Positions 1 through 8,174 of a DNA stretch of 36,958 bases are shown one piece after another. The stretch spans positions 1 through 36,958 of the forward strand of contig JBNGCR010000034.1 in NCBI GenBank assembly GCA_050045915.1. Direction: 5' to 3'. The stretch is from Limnospira sp050045915 (GTDB lineage Bacteria; Cyanobacteriota; Cyanobacteriia; Cyanobacteriales; Microcoleaceae). The position numbers and the translations under genes were made by a program. The notes beneath the pieces were generated by a model, which was given only the letters and a program-made list of their open reading frames with translations, ran no database searches and was not told the DNA's origin. Numbering within the stretch: the first letter of the stretch is position 1; every line of letters begins with the position of its first letter.

Positions 1-65
1 CTCCATGCATTCTTAGTGACCGCTGGTTTCGGCTTGCCGAATCCTTTGGTTTGACTAGACGCCAT
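1..65 (-). CDS. ltrA: Group II intron-encoded protein, N-terminal 21 residues (partial)
   Basis: This frame starts at ATG 65-63 inside the intron. It reads MASSQTKGFGKPKP and then AVTKNAW before it leaves the window. The Trp-containing N-terminus resembles the start of cyanobacterial intron reverse transcriptases/maturases. An in-frame TAA lies four codons upstream, so the start is well bounded. A GGAGA about 14 nt upstream is a weak ribosome site. The reverse transcriptase fragment at the right edge begins about 50 residues later in the usual family sequence, so the two could be parts of one protein or of two copies of it. Confidence 0.6.
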   Translation of the reverse strand, partial: MASSQTKGFGKPKPAVTKNAW

Positions 66-788
66 TATTGCTACTTAAGTCTCCATCTTACGTCTGAACC
101 GTGACCCGTCTGCATATCTCGGACATTACATCCAAGCGTTAGCTTCTGGTCACATCTCACCCCCATATGGCTTGCGCTTACACTTACGGCTGTTGCCTTC
201 ACTACTTGCTTAATCGACCATTGAGCAAGAGCCAATATGGGGTAACATCGTTCCATCTGTATGGGTATTTCATCCTTAGACTCATCCTATCCCCCGGTGT
301 ACTTTTAAGGGTCTGTGTGGATAGCCGAAAGAATCTTCCACTTTTCCACTTACTCATTCGAGCAGCACCGTTATCAACCTGTTTTCGATACCGAGTGGTT
401 TCGAGGGTTCATGGCAGATGTTCACCTTTCGGTTAGTCATAGATGATTGGCAGTGGTCGAGTTATTGGGAGCAGATTCTCCCTCATCGCCTTCCGTTCCC
501 CGCTTCAATCCTGGGGTTGTGAATCCCAAAATTGGGGGTGGCTATCGCCTCCTCTCTTGGATTATCAGTTTTACTTTGTTCCTTATATAAGGAATTTGTA
601 TTGCTGACTGTCCTTGACCCTGAGAGTTCCGACCTTATTTAGTCTCTTGTGATACTAAACTTGGAACATACAGATAGTTATAAGGCTGGTCAGGGGTGCG
701 CCCCTTGTATTCATCCAAGAGGATGAAAGCCTTACCGGGAGGTTATTTCAGGCATTTTAGCCTTATTTCGTTCCCGAACGAATCGCAC
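1..788 (-). mobile_element. Group II intron, 5' half (runs off the left edge)
   Basis: Read on the minus strand, this segment starts at 788 with GTGCGATTCG, which fits the conserved group II 5' end (GUGYG). About 720 nt of non-coding, structured-looking sequence follows, as expected for domains I to III and the start of domain IV. An ATG at 65-63 then opens the intron-encoded protein, which leaves the window after 21 codons. The last bases of the 5' exon are CCAAAG, just beyond 788. The insertion lies about 105 bp downstream of the M41-like peptidase gene. The matching 3' half of an intron, in the same orientation, lies at the other edge of the window. The short reading frames in this part are fortuitous. 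Confidence 0.85.
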
Positions 789-894
789 CTTTGGATCTAA
801 TTTATCGCGTTCCCCCCGAAGCGTTTGGTCAATGAAGTCACCTTTTGAGGAACCGATCGCCACATTTTGAAGATTTTTTGTCTTTTGGAATAAT

Positions 895-1578
895 TTAGGA
901 TCGAATCCGATCCGCGATCAACTGCAAACATTCGGTGGCGGGAGTCCGCTGCGCCATTGCTTCTACCAGGGCATCGTAGGCGGGACGGTGGGTTTCGATG
1001 AGGGTTTTCGCCTGCAAAGTTGCCCAGCGCTGCTTCATTTGGGCTTCTCGGGGGGAACGTCCGAGTTGGGCCCACAGGGCTGCGATTTTCTGACGATCTT
1101 CCATACCGCCCTCGGCGTGATCGTACAGTAGGGTTTCGGCGGCGATTCCGGCCATCCAAACCTTACAGTATTTGTCGATCGCTTCCCCGGAGAGCATCCC
1201 GGCCCGCAGTTGTGCCATCAATTCGCGATCGTCGAATCGCACGCCACCCTGGGCGGTCTGTCCCTGTCGGAAGGCTTCCCAGGCGGTGAGGGCGTATCCT
1301 TCGACGGGGATGCCGAGCAGGTGGGCGACCAGAAAGTGGCCGGCTTCGTGGTGGAGGATGCGATCGCGGGTTTGGCCGGAGGTGCCCGCCAGCCAATCGA
1401 CCAAAATAGTCGATCCCTGACCCTGCAGGGTGAACGTATCCAGGGTTGCCAACCCCAGCAAAACGAAGACCATCCCCGCCGGAATGGCGGCCGAAAGATT
1501 GAACATCGGCCCGAGCAGGGCCGTCAGGGTCAGGGTAAAAATGGTGATGGCAATCAGGTTCAGAGAGGTTTCTCGCAT
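895..1578 (-). CDS. Membrane-anchored M41 (FtsH-like) peptidase domain without AAA module
   Basis: This 227-residue protein has two hydrophobic segments near the N-terminus (about residues 4-26 and 32-50). A zinc-peptidase motif HEAGH follows at about residues 77-81, and a later MEDRQK stretch may carry the third metal ligand, as in FtsH. There is no AAA ATPase domain, which makes it much shorter than FtsH (about 600 residues or more). Similar short HEAGH proteins are common in cyanobacteria, and their substrates are not established. I chose ATG at 1578 (MRETSLN) over a TTG 12 codons upstream because the membrane segment follows directly and the extra residues look non-conserved. It is transcribed toward the left intron. 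Peptidase-fold call confident, activity inferred. Confidence 0.8.
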   Translation of the reverse strand: MRETSLNLIAITIFTLTLTALLGPMFNLSAAIPAGMVFVLLGLATLDTFTLQGQGSTILVDWLAGTSGQTRDRILHHEAGHFLVAHLLGIPVEGYALTAWEAFRQGQTAQGGVRFDDRELMAQLRAGMLSGEAIDKYCKVWMAGIAAETLLYDHAEGGMEDRQKIAALWAQLGRSPREAQMKQRWATLQAKTLIETHRPAYDALVEAMAQRTPATECLQLIADRIRS

Positions 1579-1731
1579 CGGCTCGTTTGTAGAAGGCAAC
1601 AGCTCATCTGGCAAAAGGCAATCGCTCAGAGGGGGTACGGAGGTTGTACCGTCTTGGTTTTGGGAGCAGTTGAGGTGTGAAGCGTCCTGGCGGTGGCGGA
1701 CAGAAGTGGCTTTCCGTTTGAGTTCGAGACT

Positions 1732-2601
1732 TCAGGGGGTTTGAGTCGGATTCGATTTAGCCTTGTAGAAGGTTTCGAGACTGTGGCGATCGCCGACATA
1801 CCGCCAGTGCCAGGGTTCGTAACTGACCCCTTGAGGATTGTCTTTCGCAAATGATAGCTCAAAGCTATAGTAAGGCGCATTTTGTTGGAGCCACTGAAAT
1901 GCCCGAGTTTGCTCGAAGCTGACATCGACGTTGGCTGCAGGGCTGTCGGCATCTCCGATGTCGATGGCGTATCCGGTATGATGTTCGCTGTAGCCCGGAG
2001 GGGCGCTGACTTCCGCCCGCTGGCTGGGAAGCTGCCCTCGCTCGGCTTTGATCTCAAAAAAGAGAAATTCCTGATCTTCGAGGCTGCGGAATCCGGACAG
2101 GGGAACCAGGTAAACGCCCTGGCTGCGGGCTGCCTGGGCCATGTCCAAGAAGGCATTCGCGGCCGCCGAGCGCAGTCGGATGGCGCCGTCGGCCGTCACA
2201 GGTTTGAGATCGGTTTGGGGGGCTTCTTCGTAGGGGAGATGGCCGAGGAGGTCGTCGGAGGGTTCCGCTGCGGGTGCGACAGGGGCGGCGGTGGCGGTTG
2301 GCGGAGGGTCGCCGGTGGCGACTGGTTCCGGTTCCGGCAAGTTGGCGGGGGGGCGACTCACCAGAATTCCGAATTGATAGTTTAACCCCAAAGTGACCAA
2401 AAATGCGGCGATCGCGAGTCCTAACCACTGCCAAAACCGCAGGGTCCGCCGGGATGGGTTCATCGTGGCGGTGTCGGCGACGGGGATATCGCGGATAGCC
2501 TCCGGGATATCGTCGGCCGTCACGGGCGAGATTCGATCCGCATTTTCAGACATATCGGCATTATTCAACAACTTCACTCCTGCAGGTCCATCGAGACTCA
2601 A
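1732..2601 (-). CDS. D-alanyl-D-alanine carboxypeptidase, VanY type (peptidase M15B)
   Basis: A 289-residue protein that should trim the terminal D-Ala of peptidoglycan stem peptides in the periplasm. The N-terminal 55 residues are followed by one membrane anchor (about 57-80). A Pro/Ala-rich linker (about 84-118) comes next, then the M15 domain. Visible motifs are SGFRS (about 169-173), the zinc motif SEHHTGYAID (about 205-214, matching SxHxxGxAxD) and EPWHWRY (about 262-268) with the last histidine ligand. The start is uncertain: ATG at 2553 (MSENAD) or a TTG after a GGAG near 2585 would shorten only the cytoplasmic part. It lies 153 bp upstream of the M41-like gene on the same strand, so co-transcription is possible but not shown. 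Confidence 0.88.
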   Translation of the reverse strand: MSLDGPAGVKLLNNADMSENADRISPVTADDIPEAIRDIPVADTATMNPSRRTLRFWQWLGLAIAAFLVTLGLNYQFGILVSRPPANLPEPEPVATGDPPPTATAAPVAPAAEPSDDLLGHLPYEEAPQTDLKPVTADGAIRLRSAAANAFLDMAQAARSQGVYLVPLSGFRSLEDQEFLFFEIKAERGQLPSQRAEVSAPPGYSEHHTGYAIDIGDADSPAANVDVSFEQTRAFQWLQQNAPYYSFELSFAKDNPQGVSYEPWHWRYVGDRHSLETFYKAKSNPTQTP

Positions 2602-2770
2602 CGTCTACTGATTTTAACCGCTGAGGCGTGAAATGCCACGTTGTCAGGGTGCGGGGAGGGGGAGAATTGACCATTAACCCTTAATTTTTTGTAATATAAG
2701 GCGCTAAAGCGCAACTCAGCTTGGGGAGATCGATCCTCTGCCCGACCCGCGATCGCGTCCATTTTCTCAG
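2602..2770. repeat. Intergenic spacer with gcgctaaagcgc palindrome
   Basis: No gene is seen here. The spacer holds the palindrome-like 12-mer gcgctaaagcgc at 2701-2712, just after an AT-rich stretch. The same 12-mer occurs at 20322-20333, across the stop codon of the GUN4-domain gene, so it belongs to a small dispersed repeat family. Confidence 0.5.
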
Positions 2771-3262
2771 TTATGACTCGGCGATCGATTCGGATTCCGT
2801 CGATTCTGGTTCTTCCGCGATCGGTTCTTCTACGGGTTGGACGAACAAGTTATTCGCCCGGACGAAACAATTGGCTGGAGTTCCGTCGGACTTGTTCTTG
2901 ATAAAAATCCAAGGATCGCGGTTTTGATCAAAGGTGAAAACGAAACCCCCGTAGCTGAGTTGTCCCTCGAACACCTCATTTTCTGACAACGTGCTGACAA
3001 CCGGCCAAGATCCGATGGGGGGGAATCCGGGATTGTCGGGACTCCAAATTTCTTTGATGGATTGTTCGCCCATGCGACAATTTAACCCCTGCGGATCGGG
3101 ATCGACAACTTGCCAATAGGCGTGACTGGAATTGCCGATATAATCTCCCTTATCGTTGGGTTTGGGTAAAGAATCGGCTGCAACTGGGGCTGTGATGCCG
3201 GCAAAGAGCGAGCCGACGACCAGTATTAAAATTAAACCGACAACCCGAAGTTTTTTTAGCAT
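2771..3262 (-). CDS. Secreted small protein, possibly SH3-like, function unknown
   Basis: 163 residues with a clear signal peptide: KK near the start, a hydrophobic core at about residues 7-24 and an ALA-type end near PVAADS. The mature part contains two cysteines (in GLNCRMG and PANCFVR) that could form a disulphide. It also contains an NSSHAYWQVVDPDPQGLNCR segment reminiscent of bacterial SH3-like domains in cyanobacterial exported proteins. The last 20 residues are acidic (EEPIAEEPESTESES). A strong ribosome site (GGGAGGA) sits 5 nt before the ATG. The gene is divergent from the GH1 gene at 3446. I cannot name a function. Secretion is a firm inference and the SH3-like call is tentative. 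Confidence 0.7.
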   Translation of the reverse strand: MLKKLRVVGLILILVVGSLFAGITAPVAADSLPKPNDKGDYIGNSSHAYWQVVDPDPQGLNCRMGEQSIKEIWSPDNPGFPPIGSWPVVSTLSENEVFEGQLSYGGFVFTFDQNRDPWIFIKNKSDGTPANCFVRANNLFVQPVEEPIAEEPESTESESIAES

Positions 3263-3445
3263 AATATTCCTCCCGCGATTGGGTATCTACACCCCAGGTG
3301 TGGTGCGTTCACAATTGGACCCCGAATGACTGATCGCCCCGACGGATTTCGCGCCGGGGAAATTCCGCGAAACACCCGAAAGGGTTGACGGCGGACGGCA
3401 TTACCCGAAAGATAAAAACAGGGAATCGGACAATCGGACACATCT

Positions 3446-4819
3446 ATGGTCAGCTATCAGTTTCCAAAAGATTTTATCTGGGGTACGGCTACCGCATCCT
3501 ATCAGATCGAGGGCGCGATCGGGGAGGGGGGACGCAAACCGAGCGTGTGGGATACCTTCAGCGCCACCCCCGGACGGGTTTTGAATGGAGATACCGGGGA
3601 AATGGCTTGCGATCACTTCCACCGTTATGAGGATGATATCCGACTGATGGCCGATCGCGGTATCAAACATTATCGCTTCAGTCTGGCTTGGCCACGGATC
3701 GTTCCCGATGGGCGGGGGACGGTGAATGAGGCGGGGATCGATTTTTACCGGCGGTTGGCGGACTGCCTGCACGAACACGGCATCACCCCCCACGCGACGC
3801 TGTTTCACTGGGACAGCCCCCAGGCGTTGGAGGATCTGTACGGTTCTTGGCAAAACCGCCAGATGGCTTGGGATTTCGCCGATTATGTGACGGCGGTGGT
3901 GCGGCGGTTGGGCGATCGCATCGCGAATTGGATGACGATCAATGAAATTCCCTGTTTCACCCACCTCGGCTACGGGGTGAATGCCGATCCGCCCCACGCC
4001 CCGGGAACCCGTGTCGGAAGCCAGAAAGCTGTCTGGCAAACTTCCCACCACGCCCTCCTCGCCCACGGTTTGGGGGTACAGGCGATCCGCGCCGCCTCTC
4101 CAAATCCCTGTTCCGTGGCGTTGGTGGATAACTGTGCGGTGACGGTGCCCCTCGGGGAAACTCCCGAAAATATCGAAGCCGCCCGGAGGGCGTTCCACCT
4201 GTGCGGGCAAAATGGTGGCATCATTTTTCCGGCTTTGACGGGTTCTTATAGTCCCCTATTGTTGCAGTCTTTGAAAGATTCCGCCCCGGACATTCAGCCG
4301 GGAGATCTGGAAATTATCCACCAACCGATCGATGGCCTGGGGTTGAATATTTACTCGGGAACCTACGTCAGGGCGGCGGAAAACCCGCTCGGATTCGAGT
4401 TTTTGGGACTCCCCCCGGGCTATCCCTGCATGAATATGCCCTGGTTGCATATCGTTCCAGATTGCATTTATTGGGGGATTCGCCACGTCGGGGAAACGTT
4501 GGGGCGGGCAGATTTGCCGATTTTAATCACGGAAAGTGGCTGTGCGGCTCGGGATACTTTGATGCCGGGGGGTGAAATTATTGACAGCGATCGCATTTTC
4601 TATTTGCGAGAATATCTGCGCTCGGCGCACCGGGCGATCGCGGAAGGCTATCCCCTCAAAGGTTATTTCGTCTGGAGTTTGCTGGATAATTTTGAATGGT
4701 CCTACGGCTACGATCGCCGTTTCGGACTGGTTTACGTTGACTATCCCACCCAACAACGCATCCCCAAAGCCAGTTTCGAGTGGTACGGCGAGTGCATCCG
4801 CCAAAATCGGGTGGTCTGA
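3446..4819 (+). CDS. Beta-glucosidase, glycoside hydrolase family 1
   Basis: A 457-residue cytoplasmic enzyme covering the whole GH1 barrel. The N-terminal signature DFIWGTATASYQIEG is at about 9-23. The acid/base glutamate lies in TINEIP (about E167) and the nucleophile in ILITESG (about E363). The C-terminal WSLLDNFEWSYGY segment recognises the sugar. Family members hydrolyse beta-linked glucosides, or sometimes galactosides, with retention. The substrate here is not predictable. No signal peptide is seen, and the length is normal (about 450). No good ribosome site precedes ATG 3446, but the family N-terminus fits this start. No transport or sugar-utilisation genes lie next to it. Confidence 0.93.
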   Translation: MVSYQFPKDFIWGTATASYQIEGAIGEGGRKPSVWDTFSATPGRVLNGDTGEMACDHFHRYEDDIRLMADRGIKHYRFSLAWPRIVPDGRGTVNEAGIDFYRRLADCLHEHGITPHATLFHWDSPQALEDLYGSWQNRQMAWDFADYVTAVVRRLGDRIANWMTINEIPCFTHLGYGVNADPPHAPGTRVGSQKAVWQTSHHALLAHGLGVQAIRAASPNPCSVALVDNCAVTVPLGETPENIEAARRAFHLCGQNGGIIFPALTGSYSPLLLQSLKDSAPDIQPGDLEIIHQPIDGLGLNIYSGTYVRAAENPLGFEFLGLPPGYPCMNMPWLHIVPDCIYWGIRHVGETLGRADLPILITESGCAARDTLMPGGEIIDSDRIFYLREYLRSAHRAIAEGYPLKGYFVWSLLDNFEWSYGYDRRFGLVYVDYPTQQRIPKASFEWYGECIRQNRVV

Positions 4820-4980
4820 ATGTAGGGCGGGCCGATTCCCCTCGATGGGGCGCTATAGATTCCCGGATGGGGACGGAGGTATCGGAGTGAGGAGTAAGGG
4901 AGTTTCTCTCTCCTCTCTATTGCTAACTTGCCTATTGCCTTCATTTTGCTAGAGTGGATCAAAAGATTGCAACTAGATTG

Positions 4981-5304
4981 ATGACCCGTACCACCGTTAA
5001 CGCCACCGCCGACATCACCGCCGGGTTTCACGCCCTTTCCGATCCTCTACGGATTCGGGTTTTGGAACTCCTCCGCCAGCAGGAATTGTGCGTGTGCGAA
5101 CTCTGTGAAACCTTGGAGGTGAGTCAGTCGAAGCTCTCCTTTCACCTCAAAACCCTCAAGGAGGCGAGGTTGGTGACAGCGCGACAGGATGGACGCTGGA
5201 TGTATTACCGCCTGAACCTCAGCCAACTGGTACTCCTGGAAGAATATCTGGCAGAATTTCGCCGTTTCAGTTCCATCCTCCCCGCCCGCCCCTGCTGCGA
5301 TTAA
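4981..5304 (+). CDS. ArsR/SmtB-family metal-sensing repressor
   Basis: A winged-helix repressor of 107 residues from ATG 4981; a GTG start at 4954 would add 9. The helix-turn-helix region contains ELCVCELCETLEVSQSKLSF, where the CxC-type thiols in the first helix match the arsenic/antimony site ELCVCDL of ArsR. The dimer wing and a C-terminal PCCD follow, giving further thiols, as often seen in cyanobacterial ArsR proteins. Such proteins leave DNA when thiophilic oxyanions or metals bind. No arsenic efflux or reductase gene is nearby, so its target is unknown. It follows the GH1 gene by about 160 bp and is followed by TTGATAA heptamer repeats. Confidence 0.82.
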   Translation: MTRTTVNATADITAGFHALSDPLRIRVLELLRQQELCVCELCETLEVSQSKLSFHLKTLKEARLVTARQDGRWMYYRLNLSQLVLLEEYLAEFRRFSSILPARPCCD

Positions 5305-5315
5305 CCCGAGGACAA

Positions 5316-5350
5316 TTGATAATTGATAATTGATAATTGATAATTGATAA
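5316..5350. repeat. Tandem heptamer TTGATAA x5 (STRR-like)
   Basis: Five perfect head-to-tail copies of TTGATAA lie between the convergent arsR-like and gvpJ genes. Short tandemly repeated repetitive (STRR) heptamers of this kind are well known in filamentous cyanobacteria. Related copies lie at 5813-5833 and, in reverse complement, near 32346-32370. Confidence 0.85.
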
Positions 5351-5432
5351 TTATCATGCGATCGTTCATCGTCCCCTTTGCTCTCCGGGGCGATTTTATA
5401 GCATTTGATCGACCCCAGGAAAATTGACAACA

Positions 5433-5468
5433 ATCAATTGTTAATTGTTAATTATTAATTGTTAATTA
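5433..5468. repeat. AT-rich heptamer tract (TTAATTG type) at the gvpJ 3' end
   Basis: A second imperfect heptamer array (units TTAATTG and TTAATTA) runs up to and into the gvpJ stop codon. With the TTGATAA array just downstream it makes the 3' end of the operon highly AT-rich. No GC-rich hairpin with a T-tract is seen here. Confidence 0.7.
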
Positions 5469-5759
5469 TTCTTGGGCGGCTTTGAGCGATCGCACTTCTT
5501 CGTGCAGGTGTCTGACTTCCTCCAATAGTTGTTGATTAGATTCGGCTAACTCCCGGGCGTGGGAACTCAAATAGGGGTCGCTTTCCCACCAGTTGATCCC
5601 GATTTCCTTGGCTTTATCGACGGATGCCACCAGCAGGCGGATGCGGATGTTCAACAGTTCCGTCGATCCTACGGAAACGGAAATATCTCCGGCGATGACG
5701 ATCCCTTTGTCCAAAACCCGTTCCAAAATATCGGCGAGGGTCGAACCCGTGGTTGACAT
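5466..5759 (-). CDS. gvpJ: Gas vesicle protein GvpJ (GvpA/J family)
   Basis: 97 residues. The first 65 follow the GvpA/J core: LADILERVLDKGIVIAGDIS, then VGSTELLNIRIRLLVASVDKA. A diagnostic extension beginning INWWESDPYLSS marks GvpJ rather than GvpA. The last 30 residues are a charged coiled coil (ELAESNQQLLEEVRHLHEEV). GvpJ is a minor vesicle protein needed for nucleation or assembly. I chose ATG 5757-5759 because GGGGAG lies 6 nt upstream; the frame stays open far upstream, overlapping gvpN, but without coding character. It is the last gene of gvpA-C-N-J. The accessory genes gvpK, F/L, G, V and W usually found after it are not in this window. Confidence 0.93.
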   Translation of the reverse strand: MSTTGSTLADILERVLDKGIVIAGDISVSVGSTELLNIRIRLLVASVDKAKEIGINWWESDPYLSSHARELAESNQQLLEEVRHLHEEVRSLKAAQE

Positions 5760-5805
5760 GGGAACTCCCCGCTGGGAAGTGGATTGACGTGGTTGTGAAG
5801 TCATA

Positions 5806-5840
5806 ATGATAATTGATAATTGATAATTGATAATTATCAA
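5806..5840. repeat. Tandem heptamer TTGATAA x3 between gvpN and gvpJ
   Basis: Three full TTGATAA copies (5813-5833) plus partial units at both ends, in the 110-bp gap between gvpN and gvpJ. They are the same unit and orientation as the 5316-5350 array, so gvpJ is bracketed by the same repeat. Confidence 0.8.
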
Positions 5841-5869
5841 TGAATTTTTCATTGCTCTTATCGAGCTGG

Positions 5870-7066
5870 TCAGACGGATTGGTGATTGTCTTCTTGGACG
5901 ACGAAGAGTCGGTTGTCTTGTTGGCGGAGGTAGCTTTTTCTCAGGAGCGATCGCAGGGCATCGGTGGTTTGGACTCGGTTGAGGCCTAGTGCCGCTTCGA
6001 TTTCGGAGACTCTGGCGCCGTTGGATTGTTTGAGGTAGGCGTACACTTTTTCTTCGGTGGTGGGGAGGCGGGTGGGGGTGGGGGAGAGTTGAGGTTCGGG
6101 GGCCGGTGGGAGGGCGGCGGGTGAGGGTTGGGCGAGTCCGGACAGGGTGCGGAAAATGTTTTCGAGGCGGTTTTCGAGTTCGGTCAGGTCGCCGATCGCC
6201 CTCGATAATAAAATATCGGCGCAAATTTCCCGAAATTCGGGGTCGTCGGGGTCGATCGCGATCTCGTGATCGCGGCAGATGCGGGCGATCATCAGGCTGG
6301 GCCGCAGGCCGGAGGATTTGTCGGCGTTGGTTTGCTGTTGGGCGACGGACTGGATTTTGGCAGTCGCGATCGCGTGGGTGGCATCCCGGAATTGTCGCAC
6401 CAATCCGACGATCAGTTCCGCCTGTTCCGGTTCGACTTCAACTTTTTGGAGGAGGATTTCCTGTTGCGTCGCCTCGTCGGGTTCGGGCATATTGATCGTG
6501 ATCAGGCGATCGAGCAGGGCGTCCTGTGTTCCGTACACGCCGCAGTATTCCTCGGGGTTGGAGGTAAAAATGGCGCGGAAGTGGGGGTTGACGCGGATGT
6601 ACTCGGAGCGGTTGCCGTTGGGGGGGAGGACGAGCAGTTTTTCTTCTAAAGCCGAAAGGAGGACGTTGTTGACTTCGGGGCGGGAGCGGTTGAACTCGTC
6701 GTAGACGAGGGTGAATCCTTCTTTGCAGGCGAGGGTGAGGCGGGAGTCGATCCAGTTTTGTTTGAGTTCGTCTTCGAGTTTGACGACGCTGTGGATGAAG
6801 TTATCGACGACTTTTTTGCGGGTGTAGCCGAGTTGGTTGCCGATCATATCGGAGGATTTCAATTCGTCGTCCCCGAAAATGAGCATGGTGGGACGGTTGA
6901 GCAAGTCGGCGAGGTGGAGGGCGAGGGTGGTTTTGCCGGTGCCGGCCGGCCCCCGCAGGTGGACGGAAAACCCGGATTGGAGGTACCGCAGCGCCCGAAC
7001 CGTCAGTTTTTCAATGGCCGGAGTGTTGACGAATCCTTTGGGTACGGCGCGGAGCACGGTGGTCAT
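5870..7066 (-). CDS. gvpN: Gas vesicle ATPase GvpN with C-terminal winged-helix extension
   Basis: 398 residues from ATG 7066 (MTTVLRAVPKGFVNTP, the family N-terminus); a TTG 7 codons upstream is less likely. GvpN is a MoxR-like AAA+ ATPase that promotes vesicle growth. Walker A GPAGTGKT is at about 39-46, Walker B LVYDEF at about 120-125, and sensor-1 IFTSNPEEY follows. After the AAA region (ending at about 300) comes a Pro-rich linker and then a module at about 337-392 resembling a winged helix-turn-helix (VSEIEAALGLNRVQTTDALR). This module is absent from the classical GvpN description and closely matches the C-terminus of the neighbouring GvpC. It lies in the operon between gvpC and gvpJ. 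Confidence 0.93.
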   Translation of the reverse strand: MTTVLRAVPKGFVNTPAIEKLTVRALRYLQSGFSVHLRGPAGTGKTTLALHLADLLNRPTMLIFGDDELKSSDMIGNQLGYTRKKVVDNFIHSVVKLEDELKQNWIDSRLTLACKEGFTLVYDEFNRSRPEVNNVLLSALEEKLLVLPPNGNRSEYIRVNPHFRAIFTSNPEEYCGVYGTQDALLDRLITINMPEPDEATQQEILLQKVEVEPEQAELIVGLVRQFRDATHAIATAKIQSVAQQQTNADKSSGLRPSLMIARICRDHEIAIDPDDPEFREICADILLSRAIGDLTELENRLENIFRTLSGLAQPSPAALPPAPEPQLSPTPTRLPTTEEKVYAYLKQSNGARVSEIEAALGLNRVQTTDALRSLLRKSYLRQQDNRLFVVQEDNHQSV

Positions 7067-7184
7067 GTTGGTTGATTCTGGCTGCAAGAGTTTGGAGGGG
7101 GTGGGGGTTTGTGGGGACGGAAAAAAGATTTGGAGCCGGGAAAAATGCTTCTGACTCCATCAATCCCGAGCCCCCATTTTTATT

Positions 7185-8174
7185 TTAGCTTCCGGCGTAG
7201 TAGGTGCGATCGCGCTGTGTGATTCGACCTTGTTTGAGGAGCGATCGCAGGGCATCGACGGTTTGAATGCGGTTCAAGTTCAACTCGGCTTCGATGTCGC
7301 TTAACCGCACGCCCTCCCGCTGGCGGATGTAGTCGTCAATCAGCCCTTCCGGGTTCGGGGAATGGGCGGCGGTGGCGGCGGGTGGGGCGGGCCGTTGGAG
7401 GGTTTTGGCGGGAATGCCGACGGGTGCGAGTTTTTGGGGGGTCGGTGCTGGTGTCGTTTTTGTTGCTTTGGGAACCGATGCCGGGGGGGCGATGTCGCGA
7501 GTTTTGGGGGATGCCGTAGCGGCGGGGGTGGGTTTGGCTGGTGCGTTTCCCCAGACGTACTGTTCTAGGGATTGGCGGTAATCCTGCAGTTCGGCGCGAA
7601 ATTGGCCGAGTTCTTGAAATAATGTGTGGACGTCGGCTTCCCGTTGAGCTCGGGCGGTCTGGAGTTGTTCTTGCAGTTGTTGGGCGACGGTTTCTCGGAT
7701 TAAATTGAGTTCTTGCAAGTCGCCCTGGACGCGATCGCGGCGTTGATCTCGCTCGTAGATCCGTTCCTGACCCAGTTCGTCCCATTCTCGCTGCAATTGT
7801 TCGACGGTGGCCCGGAGTTGGTCGCGAAAGGCTTGCAGGTCTTGAGCCGATTGTAAGGCTCTGGCGGTGCGATCGTCGGCGCTCAGGGTGAGAAACTCGG
7901 CGGTTTCCCGGGAGAGCGATCGCGCGAATTCGTGCAATTCACCGGCCAGTTGTTCGGCTTTCTGGTGGCGGGTGTCGTTGGTTTCCGCCAAAAAGTCCCG
8001 ATTTTGCTGTTTTAACTGAGAGACAAAGGCCCGCCGCTCTCTCTGCAGCGTTTGGGCCTGGATGTGTCGTTCCTGCTGCCACGAATCGACGGTCGCCCGG
8101 ACTTGTTGCTGCCGTTCGGCGACGGCTTGGCGACGGTGATTCTGGTTGTCTTGCCAATCCTCTTTTAGCGCCAT
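7185..8174 (-). CDS. gvpC: Gas vesicle outer protein GvpC with C-terminal winged-helix-like domain
   Basis: 329 residues from ATG 8174 (MALKEDW; GGGGGAAA about 10 nt upstream). Residues about 20-200 are long amphipathic helices with degenerate 33-residue GvpC repeats. The clearest unit contains ETAEFLTLSADDRTA, and the region ends in YRQSLEQYVWGN, like the conserved end of other GvpC proteins. GvpC binds the outside of the GvpA shell and strengthens it against collapse. A Pro/Ala/Thr linker (about 205-270) then leads to a winged-helix-like module (about 276-329) matching that of GvpN. Typical cyanobacterial GvpC proteins are about 160-200 residues and end after the repeats, so the tail is unusual. 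The repeats are more divergent than in Anabaena-type GvpC. Confidence 0.88.
   Translation of the reverse strand: MALKEDWQDNQNHRRQAVAERQQQVRATVDSWQQERHIQAQTLQRERRAFVSQLKQQNRDFLAETNDTRHQKAEQLAGELHEFARSLSRETAEFLTLSADDRTARALQSAQDLQAFRDQLRATVEQLQREWDELGQERIYERDQRRDRVQGDLQELNLIRETVAQQLQEQLQTARAQREADVHTLFQELGQFRAELQDYRQSLEQYVWGNAPAKPTPAATASPKTRDIAPPASVPKATKTTPAPTPQKLAPVGIPAKTLQRPAPPAATAAHSPNPEGLIDDYIRQREGVRLSDIEAELNLNRIQTVDALRSLLKQGRITQRDRTYYAGS

Noticed and set aside
71..436. Short reading frames on both strands at the left edge
   Set aside because: They lie in the structured non-coding part of the group II intron and show no recognisable protein features.
5316..5840. Short repeats that might suggest a CRISPR array
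   Set aside because: The units are 7-bp, AT-rich and head to tail without unique spacers of constant length, and no cas gene is present; they fit cyanobacterial STRR heptamers.
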